The notes under the pieces: generated by a model | What the model was told of the DNA's origin: nothing | What the model saw: only the letters and a program-made list of their open reading frames with translations | Databases searched by the model: none | Part shown: positions 50,774-59,945 of the stretch, piece by piece | How positions within the stretch are numbered: the first letter of the stretch is position 1 | Layout of the letters: the number at the start of each line of letters is the position of its first letter | Translations under genes and position numbers: made by a program | Assembly: GCF_004335085.1 (NCBI RefSeq) | Contig: NZ_RQRS01000016.1 | Location: forward strand, 1-64,000 | Length of the DNA: 64,000 nucleotides | Origin: Pedobacter nototheniae | GTDB taxonomy: Bacteria; Bacteroidota; Bacteroidia; Sphingobacteriales; Sphingobacteriaceae | Direction: 5' to 3'

Positions 50774-52612
50774 CTATTCTACTGTTACAGATTTAGCCAA
50801 ATTTCTTGGTTGATCTACATTGCAGCCACGCATTACAGCAATGTGGTATGAAAGTAGCTGAAGTGGGATAGTGGCAAGCAGCGGTAAAAATGCTTCATTA
50901 GCATCCGGAATTTCGATGCAATAATCTGCCATTTTCTTAACTTCTGTGTCTCCTTGAGTTACAATAGCAATTACTTTACCTTTTCTAGCTTTTACCTCTT
51001 GGATATTACTAATCACTTTTTCATAAGATGAATTTTGGGTTGCAATAAATACAACAGGCATTTCTTCATCAATTAAAGCGATAGGGCCGTGTTTCATCTC
51101 AGCAGCAGGATAACCTTCGGCATGAATATATGAAATCTCCTTAAGCTTTAAAGCGCCCTCTAATGCCACAGGGAAACCGCTACCTCTACCTAAGAATAAA
51201 CAATTTGTAGAATCTTTAATTTGAGCAGCAACTTCTTTAATAAGGTCATTAGATTCTAAAGCCAATTGTATTTTTTCAGGAATATGATCTAGCTCGGTTA
51301 AAAGTTCAATCATTTTTGAAGTGGTAATTGTTCCTTTTTGTTGTGCCATATAAAAAGCCATCAAAGTAAGAACGGTTACTTGAGCTGTGAAAGCCTTAGT
51401 TGAGGCTACACCAATTTCAGGTCCTGCGTGTGTGTAAACACCTGCATGCGTTAAACGAGGGATAGATGCACCTGCGACATTACAAATTCCGAAAATTGTA
51501 GCGCCTTTTTCCTTAGCCATTTCAATAGCGGCCATAGTATCAGCAGTTTCTCCAGATTGTGAAATTGCAATTACTACATCTTTTTCAGTAATAATTGGAT
51601 TACGGTACCTAAATTCAGAAGCATATTCAACCTCAACAGGGATGCGTGCATATTCTTCAATTAAATACTCACCAACTAAACCAGCATGCCATGAAGTACC
51701 GCAAGCAACGATAATAATACGGTCTATATTTTTAAGTTTTTCGGCAAATTCTTTAATACCACCTAATTGTACCTTACCTTCTTCTGGGTAAATACGGCCA
51801 CGCATACAATCTTTAATCGATCTAGGTTGCTCATAAATTTCTTTAAGCATAAAATGCTCAAAGCCACCTTTTTCAAGCATCTCAAGCTTTAATTCAAGCT
51901 CTTGTACCAAAGGAGTTTGTATAACATTATCCAATCTTTTTACCAGAAGATCATTTTTGGTAATTAAAGCAATTTCGTTATCATTTAAATAGATTACATT
52001 TTTAGTGTATTCTATAATTGGAGTAGCATCAGAAGCAATAAAATATTCGCCCTCTCCTACACCTATAACCATCGGACTTCCTTTTCTGGCTGCAATTAAA
52101 CGATCAGGATTTTCTTTATCCATAATCACAATTGCATAAGCGCCTATAACTTCGTTAAGCGCTAAGCGAACAGCTTCAAGTAAGTCTATTTGCTCCATCT
52201 TTTGAATTTCTTCAATAAGGTGAATCAATACTTCTGTATCTGTATCACTTTTAAATTCATGCCCACGGTTGGTTAGTTCTTCCTTTAAAGTAGCATAGTT
52301 TTCTATAATGCCGTTGTGGATGATAGAAAGTTTGCCATTATTAGAAGTATGCGGGTGCGAGTTACGATCCGAAGGAACGCCATGAGTTGCCCATCTAGTA
52401 TGCCCCATACCAATAGATCCGGTAAGGTCTTGATCTTTAGCAAATTCTTCTAATACGGCAACTTTACCTGCCTTTTTATAAATATGTTGTCCGCTATCAT
52501 TCATCAGGGCTATCCCTGCGCTATCATAACCGCGATATTCTAATCTTTTTAGGCCTTTTAAAACAATTGGCCAGGCTTCTCTATAGCCAATATAACCTAC
52601 AATTCCACACAT
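50774..52612 (-). CDS. glmS: Glutamine-fructose-6-phosphate aminotransferase
   Basis: 612 residues starting MCGIVGYIG, so the catalytic Cys becomes the N-terminal residue after Met removal. A frame extended to 52636 would block that Cys and overlaps a -7-like box, so it is rejected. The glutaminase domain (GHTRWATHG, SHPHTSNNGKLSIIHNG) is followed by two SIS domains (ACGTSWHAG; ISQSGETADT) and the C-terminal DQPRNLAKSVTVE. It makes glucosamine-6-phosphate for cell-wall synthesis. It lies downstream of DUF4270, but a hairpin separates them. Confidence 0.97.
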   Translation of the reverse strand: MCGIVGYIGYREAWPIVLKGLKRLEYRGYDSAGIALMNDSGQHIYKKAGKVAVLEEFAKDQDLTGSIGMGHTRWATHGVPSDRNSHPHTSNNGKLSIIHNGIIENYATLKEELTNRGHEFKSDTDTEVLIHLIEEIQKMEQIDLLEAVRLALNEVIGAYAIVIMDKENPDRLIAARKGSPMVIGVGEGEYFIASDATPIIEYTKNVIYLNDNEIALITKNDLLVKRLDNVIQTPLVQELELKLEMLEKGGFEHFMLKEIYEQPRSIKDCMRGRIYPEEGKVQLGGIKEFAEKLKNIDRIIIVACGTSWHAGLVGEYLIEEYARIPVEVEYASEFRYRNPIITEKDVVIAISQSGETADTMAAIEMAKEKGATIFGICNVAGASIPRLTHAGVYTHAGPEIGVASTKAFTAQVTVLTLMAFYMAQQKGTITTSKMIELLTELDHIPEKIQLALESNDLIKEVAAQIKDSTNCLFLGRGSGFPVALEGALKLKEISYIHAEGYPAAEMKHGPIALIDEEMPVVFIATQNSSYEKVISNIQEVKARKGKVIAIVTQGDTEVKKMADYCIEIPDANEAFLPLLATIPLQLLSYHIAVMRGCNVDQPRNLAKSVTVE

Positions 52613-52633
52613 GTTTTTATAAATAAATTGGGT

Positions 52634-52659
52634 CAAATATAATAAACAAACGTTTGTTT
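52634..52659 (-). promoter_or_regulatory. glmS promoter box and 16-bp palindrome
   Basis: On the minus strand TATATTTG (plus 52634-52641) fits TAnnTTTG, 22 bp before the glmS ATG. Directly upstream is a perfect 16-bp palindrome (52644-52659, core AAACGTTT), a possible operator. Confidence 0.5.
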
Positions 52660-52700
52660 GCGTAGCTAGAGGGTATTTTTTTAATGAAGATTTGGTGAAT

Positions 52701-52742
52701 AAAAAAAAAGCCCCTGCTCAAATTATGAACAAGGGCTTTTTT
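52701..52742 (-). terminator. Terminator after the DUF4270 gene
   Basis: AAAAAGCCCCTG-type stem pairing with AAGGGCTTTTTT. Read on the minus strand it follows the DUF4270 stop by about 16 bp and has T-runs, so glmS has its own promoter. Confidence 0.75.
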
Positions 52743-52757
52743 AAAGAATTTTTTACT

Positions 52758-54173
52758 TTAATTTATTTTGGTGTAATAAATATTCAGTTTAACCTTATTG
52801 GTTGTATTTCCGTTTCCACCTATAATTGCTCTTTCAGCAGAAGCACCAGTTGGTGTTAATTGAAATTCGGTTAAAGGAGTTACAGAAAGGAATGTTCCAT
52901 AATCTTCTTTCTTTTTATCAATTAAATCTTGGATATAACTAGTTACAACAAATACATATCTGTTTTTAAGTGAATCAAAATACCCACCAAATGTTGCGTC
53001 AGTTAAAGCTCTTGAATCACCAGTATAAGTTGTGCCTGAAGCCGTTGTGCCAGATTGATCATGATCAGGAACGTTTACAGGTTGTTGAGCAATATCCCAA
53101 CGATATAAAGATAAACGTTGCGCTGGAGTGAATGGGTAAGCATAAGTTCCTGCGCTTAAGTCTACTACTAATTCTGCTTTATTAACAATCGATTTGCCAT
53201 AAGTAGAAGTAAAGTTTGCCAGATTAGGGAAAGTAAGTTTGGTTCTAACACCACCCAAGCCTTGCAAATATGTTGTTGTAAACGTAGTTGGACTTGTAGA
53301 GGTTAACTGTGTTTTTACTGGTGTTCCTGTATAATCATGTTTAACATTTGCTGCTACACCGCTGTTAACTATCGGGAAGTTAACACTTACAGTATCTATT
53401 GCTGTAGATGTGTTTACTTTTTTATAAACTAATTGTAAGTAAGAATTACCAGATGAGAAATTTATAAACGCAACCCCACCAGTGTTAGTATTGGTTACCG
53501 TTGCAGATAATCCTTTGAAATATTCAATAAATTTTGAATCTGTTGATGTTCCTGTGGTCGGTAAATTAACAATTGTATTCTGGATAAATTGTTTGTCTAA
53601 TTTAATTCTAAGTTGCGCCTTAACTGTTTTTAAGGTATCTGGCTTGCCAGTTACAATATCATAAATCTTTATTGGTGTATTTGGATAGATTTTGCTGTTA
53701 AATGTTCCTAGCAGCTGACTATTATATGGCTGAACGGTAGAACTTTTAAAGTCTGAAACCTTATTAGTTAACTGACGAACGGCAACATTGTAAACAGAAT
53801 TTGTTGTATCTCCATAGAATTTAGTATTTACATTAGTGGTATCTATACGTAAAACTAAAATAGCTGAATCCAAAACAGGAGTTGTTCCAAAATCATAACC
53901 AGTAGTATATGGTACTACCGTCATAGCCAAACTCGATTCCGTTGTTCCAAAAGTTGGATCAACCATTCTTCCCAATGGATATCTTGTTAATGACAAAGTA
54001 CTAAATGCTGGTTCTTCAACAGTTTGCGAAGTAATTAACTGGTTATCTACCAGGGTGCCAACAATAGCTGTATTTGGATCAACATCTAAACCAACACCGT
54101 CAGGATTTTTGCATGATGCAAAAAGAAAAAGACCTATCAACAGGGTTAATAAGTCTTGTTTTATAAATTTCAT
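52758..54173 (-). CDS. DUF4270 family lipoprotein
   Basis: 471 residues with a lipoprotein signal peptide (lipobox FASC) and a beta-rich body typical of DUF4270: VGLDVDPNTAIVGTLVDNQ and GRMVDPTFGTTESSLAMTV. It is an envelope lipoprotein of unknown function, confined as far as I know to Bacteroidota. The glmS / DUF4270 / glycogen-synthase-like / panC order looks like a conserved Bacteroidota neighbourhood. It follows the glycogen-synthase-like gene by 22 bp. Confidence 0.9.
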   Translation of the reverse strand: MKFIKQDLLTLLIGLFLFASCKNPDGVGLDVDPNTAIVGTLVDNQLITSQTVEEPAFSTLSLTRYPLGRMVDPTFGTTESSLAMTVVPYTTGYDFGTTPVLDSAILVLRIDTTNVNTKFYGDTTNSVYNVAVRQLTNKVSDFKSSTVQPYNSQLLGTFNSKIYPNTPIKIYDIVTGKPDTLKTVKAQLRIKLDKQFIQNTIVNLPTTGTSTDSKFIEYFKGLSATVTNTNTGGVAFINFSSGNSYLQLVYKKVNTSTAIDTVSVNFPIVNSGVAANVKHDYTGTPVKTQLTSTSPTTFTTTYLQGLGGVRTKLTFPNLANFTSTYGKSIVNKAELVVDLSAGTYAYPFTPAQRLSLYRWDIAQQPVNVPDHDQSGTTASGTTYTGDSRALTDATFGGYFDSLKNRYVFVVTSYIQDLIDKKKEDYGTFLSVTPLTEFQLTPTGASAERAIIGGNGNTTNKVKLNIYYTKIN

Positions 54174-54195
54174 ATTTATTATTAATAGTATCTAA

Positions 54196-55026
54196 TTATG
54201 CAACTGAAACCAATTCATCATTTGAAATTTCTTCATAAAAATTATAGAAGTTTTCAAAATTTTCGGTTAAGTTATAAGCTAGAGTTGGCTTATTAGAATC
54301 TTTAACAAATTTTAACACATCTTTATCCAGGTTTTCATCTGCTAAAACAACTGCGTCAGAGTGTGTTACCGCTCCAATGTGCATGCTGTTGCAATCAGAA
54401 GCTTCAAAAGCTTTTGTGTCTGCTTCAGTCATATTAGCCATTACAGCCTTTTTAGAAAAATTAGCATGTAGTTTTTCTGTAAAACAATCCTCGTAAATAG
54501 AATATACTACTTTAGAATTTTTAAATGTAGGATCGTTTTTATAGGTTGTTTTAATATAAGCAGGTACTAAAGAGCTCATCCAACCATGACAGTGAACGAT
54601 ATCTGGAGCCCAGCCTAATTTTTTAACAGTTTCCAATGCGCCTTTGCAGAAGAAGATTGTACGCTCATCATTGTCATCAAAGAATTTACCGCTAGCATCT
54701 CTAAATACTTGCTTGCGCTGAAAATACTCTTCGTTATCCAAGAAATAAACTTGCATACGTGCAGCTGGGATGGAGGCTACTTTAATAATTAAAGGGTTAT
54801 CATTATCATCAATAATAATGTTCATTCCCGATAATCTAATTACTTCGTGTAAACGATTTCTTCTTTCATTGATGTTACCAAATTTTGGCATCAGAATACG
54901 GATTTCGAATCCTTTATCCTGCATTGCTTGTGGTAATTGACGTGTGATTTCAGAAATTTTAGTAAGCTCGAGGAAAGGCGACATCTCGTGTGTAACAATC
55001 AGCAGCTTCGTTTTTGCCATCTCCAT
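54196..55026 (-). CDS. Half-length glycogen/starch synthase-like protein (GT5 N-terminal domain only)
   Basis: 276 residues corresponding only to the N-terminal starch-synthase catalytic domain: LLIVTHEMSPFLELTKISEI (in place of the usual xKxGGLxDV), IRILMPKFGNINERR, and DIVHCHGWMSSLVPAYIK. The usual GT1 C-terminal half with the KTGG sugar-nucleotide site is absent, and the Lys of KxGG is not evident. Full glycogen synthases have about 480 residues. It may be a regulator or partner rather than a synthase. An alternative ATG lies 6 bp inside. It is divergent from panC. Confidence 0.8.
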   Translation of the reverse strand: MEMAKTKLLIVTHEMSPFLELTKISEITRQLPQAMQDKGFEIRILMPKFGNINERRNRLHEVIRLSGMNIIIDDNDNPLIIKVASIPAARMQVYFLDNEEYFQRKQVFRDASGKFFDDNDERTIFFCKGALETVKKLGWAPDIVHCHGWMSSLVPAYIKTTYKNDPTFKNSKVVYSIYEDCFTEKLHANFSKKAVMANMTEADTKAFEASDCNSMHIGAVTHSDAVVLADENLDKDVLKFVKDSNKPTLAYNLTENFENFYNFYEEISNDELVSVA

Positions 55027-55169
55027 ATTTTAAGAAAATATTAAGTTAAATAAAAGATAATGAGCTGCAAAGATAAGCATAATAATACTATTTATCAATA
55101 TAGCAAGCATTTGTTTGGTTTCGTTTAGATTAATTTACACCTTTACGGCTTTAATTTAGACTGTCGAAA

Positions 55170-56012
55170 TTGGAGATCTTTAAAACCAAAGCAGAACTTG
55201 CTGCTTATCTTAAACCTTTAAAAGATTTAGGTAAGAAAGTTGCGCTTGTACCCACAATGGGTGCTTTACACAATGGCCATATATCATTGATAAAATTGGC
55301 GCAACAAAATGCTGATGTTATAATATGCAGTATATTTGTTAACCCAACTCAATTCACAGATCCTAAAGATCTTGAAAAATACCCCCGCCCTATTGAGCAC
55401 GATCTCGCTATGCTTAACGAAGCAGGATGTAGTGCTGTTTTTATGCCCGATGTTACAGAAATGTACCCTAAGCAGGAATCATGGCATATAGACCTAGGTA
55501 ATGCCGAATTTTTACTGGAAGGTGAATTTAGAAAAGGTCATTATCAAGGTGTAACCCAAATTGTTAAAAAGCTATTTGATGCCGTTGAACCAGATGTTGC
55601 AATGTTTGGTCAAAAAGACTTCCAGCAGGTGCTGATGATTAAAAATATGCTTGCTTATTTCAAACTGCCAATTAAAATTATCACTTGTCCTATTATTAGA
55701 GAAGATGATGGCTTGGCAATGAGCAGTAGAAATATACATTTATCTGCAGATGATCGTATTCATGCGCTGGTTTTGAGTGCATCTTTAAAATTTGTTGAGG
55801 ATCATTTTGCTCAATATTCATTAAAGGAACTTGAAGATAAAGCAAAATCATTTTATGATGGTGTACCAGGAGTTGAACTTGATTACTTTACCATTGCCAA
55901 TGGAGAAACTTTAGAGCCTGCTAAATCAAAAGATGAAAATAACCTTGTTGCGCTTGTGGCGGCCAAAGTTGGTTCTACCAGATTGATTGATAACGTAATT
56001 ATTAAGGAATGA
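55170..56012 (+). CDS. panC: Pantothenate synthetase
   Basis: 280 residues that ligate pantoate and beta-alanine with ATP. The HIGH-like site is VPTMGALHNGHISLI, and GQKDFQQVLMIKNM and DGLAMSSRNIHLS follow as usual. Translation starts at a TTG: the in-frame codons upstream run into a TAA at 55152-55154 without any ATG, and the TTG-initiated N-terminus (EIFKTKAEL) aligns with the family. panD follows 105 bp downstream. Confidence 0.94.
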   Translation: MEIFKTKAELAAYLKPLKDLGKKVALVPTMGALHNGHISLIKLAQQNADVIICSIFVNPTQFTDPKDLEKYPRPIEHDLAMLNEAGCSAVFMPDVTEMYPKQESWHIDLGNAEFLLEGEFRKGHYQGVTQIVKKLFDAVEPDVAMFGQKDFQQVLMIKNMLAYFKLPIKIITCPIIREDDGLAMSSRNIHLSADDRIHALVLSASLKFVEDHFAQYSLKELEDKAKSFYDGVPGVELDYFTIANGETLEPAKSKDENNLVALVAAKVGSTRLIDNVIIKE

Positions 56013-56105
56013 CTGAATTTTGATTGAGTAAATAATTGAATGTTGTCTGATGCTTGTAACCATTCCCTCATTCAACCATTCTTTAATTCATTATAACTTT
56101 ATTAC

Positions 56106-56113
56106 TAACTTTG
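56106..56113 (+). promoter_or_regulatory. -7 element immediately before panD
   Basis: TAACTTTG fits TAnnTTTG and ends 4 bp before the panD ATG at 56118. It suggests a leaderless panD transcript with its own promoter despite the panC gene upstream. Confidence 0.5.
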
Positions 56114-56117
56114 CCAA

Positions 56118-56468
56118 ATGATTATCACAATATTAAAATCGAAAATACACCGTGTTAGAGTAACACAAGCCGAATTAAATTATGTAGGCAGTATTACAAT
56201 CGATGAAGATTTAATGGATGCTGCTAACATTATTGCCAATGAAAAGGTGCAAATTGTTAACAACAACAATGGCGCTCGCTTTGAAACTTATGTTATAAAA
56301 GGCGAACGTGGAACCGGAACCATTTGCTTAAATGGCGCTACGGCTCGCTTAGCTCAACTGGGTGATATTTTAATTATTATGTCTTACGGTTCTTTACCTA
56401 TCGAAGAAGCTAAAAAATACAATCCGATCCTGGTTTTTCCTGACGATAACAATCATTTGTTAAAGTAG
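56118..56468 (+). CDS. panD: Aspartate 1-decarboxylase
   Basis: 116 residues, a pyruvoyl enzyme that makes beta-alanine for pantothenate. The self-cleavage site is the Gly-Ser in [15 protein letters not shown], near residue 24-25, and [17 protein letters not shown] is the conserved active-site segment. It provides one of the two substrates of PanC, encoded just upstream. The following membrane-protein gene starts 4 bp after the stop. Confidence 0.96.
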   Translation: MIITILKSKIHRVRVTQAELNYVGSITIDEDLMDAANIIANEKVQIVNNNNGARFETYVIKGERGTGTICLNGATARLAQLGDILIIMSYGSLPIEEAKKYNPILVFPDDNNHLLK

Positions 56469-56472
56469 CATT

Positions 56473-57453
56473 TTGACATTCGACCTTAAATCTGTAATAA
56501 AGTACCTTATCCTTTTAATAATCGGAATCGGGGTTTTATACTTAGCATTTAAGGGACAAGATATACATAAGATTTGGCTGGAAATTAAAACAGCCAATTT
56601 CTTTTGGATCATAGCTTCTGCTTTTGCTGTTTGGCTTGCGCACGTGCTAAGGGCTTTGCGTTGGCAAATGCTTTATCAGTCTATCCAATATAAAGTTAGT
56701 TTTTGGAATGCCTATCATGCAGTTATAATTGGCTATTTGGCCAATTTGGCGTTGCCTCGTTTTGGAGAAATAGGTCGCTGTTCGGTTGTACATAAAACCG
56801 AAAAGGTGCCCATGTTTGCTTCAATAGGTACGGTAATTACCGAAAGACTTTTTGATGTGCTAGTTTTGCTCCTTACCGGGCTTTTTATGCTAGTTTTTCA
56901 ATATCATATTGTTTCCGATTTTCTTTATAATACTATATATCTTAGCTTGGTTAAAAAGATTGAAAGTTTAAATTACATCTGGATAATCATTATTGGAGTT
57001 GGGTTTGTAGCTGTTTGCATTTCAGGAATTTATTTTATCCGACAGAAATTTAGCAAAAGGTTTTTAAGAATATTTGTAAGCTTACGGCAAGGTTTCGGTT
57101 CTTACAGTAAGCTTAAAAAAAAGGGCTTATTTCTAATTTATACGCTGGGTATTTGGTTTCTATATTTTTTTTCGATGTACCTCGCCTTTTTCTCCATTCA
57201 AAAAACAGCTGGGTTAGAGTTAAATGCAGCTTTTACAGCGGTAGTGTTTTCTGGTTTTGCTATGGTTGCACCCGTACAAGGTGGTATTGGTGTTTTCCAT
57301 TGGATGGTGGCTCAATCATTAGTATTATATGGCATTAGTTTTAAAGATGGCTTGGCTTATGCAACCATTATCCATTCTTCGCAGGTTTTATTGATCTTAA
57401 TATTAGGCAGTTTAAGCCTTGCACGAATTTTAGTAAAGAAACCTATCAGATAA
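56473..57453 (+). CDS. Flippase-like integral membrane protein (UPF0104/LPG synthase TM domain)
   Basis: 326 residues with about eight membrane helices of the lysylphosphatidylglycerol-synthase transmembrane type. LRALRWQMLYQSI, GYLANLALPRFGEIGRCSVV and VQGGIGVFHWMVAQSL are the family signatures. No aminoacyl-transfer domain is attached. The only reasonable start is a TTG 4 bp after panD; the first internal Met is near residue 66, inside the fold. A role as a lipid flippase is inferred from the family. Confidence 0.88.
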   Translation: MTFDLKSVIKYLILLIIGIGVLYLAFKGQDIHKIWLEIKTANFFWIIASAFAVWLAHVLRALRWQMLYQSIQYKVSFWNAYHAVIIGYLANLALPRFGEIGRCSVVHKTEKVPMFASIGTVITERLFDVLVLLLTGLFMLVFQYHIVSDFLYNTIYLSLVKKIESLNYIWIIIIGVGFVAVCISGIYFIRQKFSKRFLRIFVSLRQGFGSYSKLKKKGLFLIYTLGIWFLYFFSMYLAFFSIQKTAGLELNAAFTAVVFSGFAMVAPVQGGIGVFHWMVAQSLVLYGISFKDGLAYATIIHSSQVLLILILGSLSLARILVKKPIR

Positions 57454-57460
57454 TAATCCC

Positions 57461-59839
57461 TTAATTTGCCCTACTTTCTTCATCACTCTTTTTATTTTCT
57501 TTAGCTTTATAAGTAGAACTTCCGAAATTATAAGTTAGGCTAAAAACCAAGCGCTGGCTGGCGAAATAGTGGTAAAAATCATTGTTTATAATACTTTTCT
57601 CTCTGAAAATCATTCTTCTTTTTATAGTATTAAATGCATCATAAAGCGTTACTTTGGTGTTAAGCTTATTTTTGAACCATCCTTTCTGTAATCCGAAATC
57701 AATACCATAAACAGGTGAAAAAATGTAAAGCCCACTACCACTTTTTGATTCGTAGGTATAACTTATATCTAGCAACCAATCTTTCAAAGCAAAAACCTGA
57801 TTGCCATTAATTTTGTAATCATAAATCGGTATTTGATAACTCTGTCCAAAGTATGGTGTTAGCTCCTTATTATAGTAAAAACCTACATTATGGTTCATTC
57901 GCCACCATTTATTCATGGTAATTGGTGAGCTTAATTGGAGGTTAGCAAAATTTCTGTAAGGGATATTTCTCCCCAAAAATATTAATTCATTTGTTGTTGG
58001 ATTGTATTCTGGATAACGGGAAAGAACATCTGTTTCTCGCCCTGCATTTATTGAAATATTAAGTGCCTTTCTGCTGTAAACTAAAGCAATAAGACTAGTT
58101 GTTGAAGGTTGCAGGTAAGGATTTCCAATCCAGTAGTGGCGCGGGCTATAATAAAAACGGAAAGGATTTAAAGCAGCAAAAGTTGGCCTTGTCAATCGCT
58201 TGCTGTAACTGAAACTCAGTTGTTCGTTATCATTAATTGCATAAGTTATGTTAAGGCTTGGCAGCCATTTCCAGTATTTTCTTTGAGTAAAAGTATTGGT
58301 TGTAATAGAATTGGCTTCTGTGTGGGTGTATTCTGTTCTTAAACTTAAACTGTAATTTATTTTATCCAATTGGCCATTGTAAGCTAAATAACCCGCCGAA
58401 ATGTATTCGTGGTAACTAAATTCGTTACTCCGTTTAGGATCTAAATAAAAAACTGAATTTGCTAAGGTATCGTAACGCAAGTTATTCTCTGTACTGGTGT
58501 AGGCAAATTTTCCTCCAAATTCAAGTTTGCCCTTACCTATATTTTGAGAATAATCTGCTTGGGCAACTCTAATTACTATATTATTTCTTGAATTAGTTTT
58601 CCAATAGTTCAATAACTCACTATAAATTACATCTCGGTTTTGAATATCTTCCGTTTGCCTGTTATCTATTTGTGCCAGCGAGGTAATGATATGGAGTTCA
58701 CTGTTTTTAAATTGGGCATCATAGTTAAGTCCGCCAGCATAATTGTATTGTTTAGGATAAGCAGTATTGTCGCTTTTAACTAAAGCAATTGTTTGGTTTA
58801 AATCGGCACTTTTAGTGATTAGTTGGTTGCTCGAAACCGCATTTCTATTGATCTGATAAGTACGTAAAAAAGCTTCTAAATTATGTCCGCTTTTTAATTC
58901 GTAGCTTACTTTTGCCTGTATATTATAGTTTTGATTAGAAGTAACGGTACGTGTATCGGTAATCATCGCGTTTGTACTTGGCAGATATTGTAAGGCGTAA
59001 TATTTGTAAAAAGTGCTCCCTGAGGTATGCCCAAGTTTTAGATTGTAAATAAACCGATTGGTTTTGTAAACCGTTGATAAGTTGTTATCAAGTAAACTAT
59101 AATTATTTTGCTGAAACCTGGCGTTATATGTACCCCTTAACCCTAAGGATAAACTTCTTTTTAGTTTTACATCAATAATACCCTGATACTCTCCGTCATA
59201 TTTAGAAGATGGCTGATTAATCATCTCAATAGATTCTACCATATCTGGTGATAAGCTGCTTAAATAAGTTAGAATTTCATCATTACTCATATTTATCGGT
59301 TTACCATCAACAAATAAAGTTGGAGTTGCACGGCTTGCCATTTGCATTGTTCCGTCCTGATTAACCTGTAAGCCCGGTAACTTTTTGAAAACATCAAGCA
59401 AGTTCGGTGATGATTTGAAAAAGATGTTATTAGCGACGCCAATCTTTATTTGTCCATTTTGAGTATTAAAGGCAGGTGTTCCTGCAGTAATGGTTACTTC
59501 GCCAAGGAGGTTAACATCTTCGGGCATTAAAATGGTTCCAAGTTCTAATATTTTTGGAGTATTTTCATCAATCAGCAATTCCTTTTCAACTTTTTGATAA
59601 CCCATTAAGCTAACCGATAAAATATATTTTCCTTTAGATGTTTCAGTAAATTGGAAGAAACCAGAAGTGTCGCTGCTTGTATATTTAATTAATGAAGGTT
59701 GCTTTTGATCTGTTAATATTAAATTGACTAATGGCAAACTTTGATTGGTTTTGCTGTCTAGTACTTTTCCTTTAATAATCTGTGCGTTTAAAGCTGTGCT
59801 TATAAATAGGAAAAGGCACAATAATAATGTTAGTTTCAT
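57461..59839 (-). CDS. TonB-dependent outer membrane receptor (OMP beta-barrel family)
   Basis: 792 residues: signal peptide ending NAQ, a carboxypeptidase-like regulatory domain (GKVLDSKTNQSLPLVNLILTD), a plug (SPNLLDVFKKLPGLQVNQDG, then IEMINQPSSKYDGEYQGIIDV) and a large barrel with the HYWIGNPYLQPSTT-type repeat found in OMP_b-brl_3 proteins. It is an outer-membrane transporter or receptor with unknown ligand. An AraC-type membrane regulator lies upstream on the same strand, 106 bp away, and may control it. Confidence 0.88.
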   Translation of the reverse strand: MKLTLLLCLFLFISTALNAQIIKGKVLDSKTNQSLPLVNLILTDQKQPSLIKYTSSDTSGFFQFTETSKGKYILSVSLMGYQKVEKELLIDENTPKILELGTILMPEDVNLLGEVTITAGTPAFNTQNGQIKIGVANNIFFKSSPNLLDVFKKLPGLQVNQDGTMQMASRATPTLFVDGKPINMSNDEILTYLSSLSPDMVESIEMINQPSSKYDGEYQGIIDVKLKRSLSLGLRGTYNARFQQNNYSLLDNNLSTVYKTNRFIYNLKLGHTSGSTFYKYYALQYLPSTNAMITDTRTVTSNQNYNIQAKVSYELKSGHNLEAFLRTYQINRNAVSSNQLITKSADLNQTIALVKSDNTAYPKQYNYAGGLNYDAQFKNSELHIITSLAQIDNRQTEDIQNRDVIYSELLNYWKTNSRNNIVIRVAQADYSQNIGKGKLEFGGKFAYTSTENNLRYDTLANSVFYLDPKRSNEFSYHEYISAGYLAYNGQLDKINYSLSLRTEYTHTEANSITTNTFTQRKYWKWLPSLNITYAINDNEQLSFSYSKRLTRPTFAALNPFRFYYSPRHYWIGNPYLQPSTTSLIALVYSRKALNISINAGRETDVLSRYPEYNPTTNELIFLGRNIPYRNFANLQLSSPITMNKWWRMNHNVGFYYNKELTPYFGQSYQIPIYDYKINGNQVFALKDWLLDISYTYESKSGSGLYIFSPVYGIDFGLQKGWFKNKLNTKVTLYDAFNTIKRRMIFREKSIINNDFYHYFASQRLVFSLTYNFGSSTYKAKENKKSDEESRAN

Positions 59840-59945
59840 CTTTGCGTGTTTGGTTTTTAGAATAAACCAAAACTAGAAGAGAAGCATGGAGAACCGGTTT
59901 TAATTCTCAGATTTGGGAGTTCGGAATTATAAAACGAGACAAAAT

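Noticed and set aside
52613..52636. Longer glmS start adding eight residues
   Set aside because: GlmS needs Cys as its first residue after Met removal, and the upstream ATG overlaps the -7-like box.
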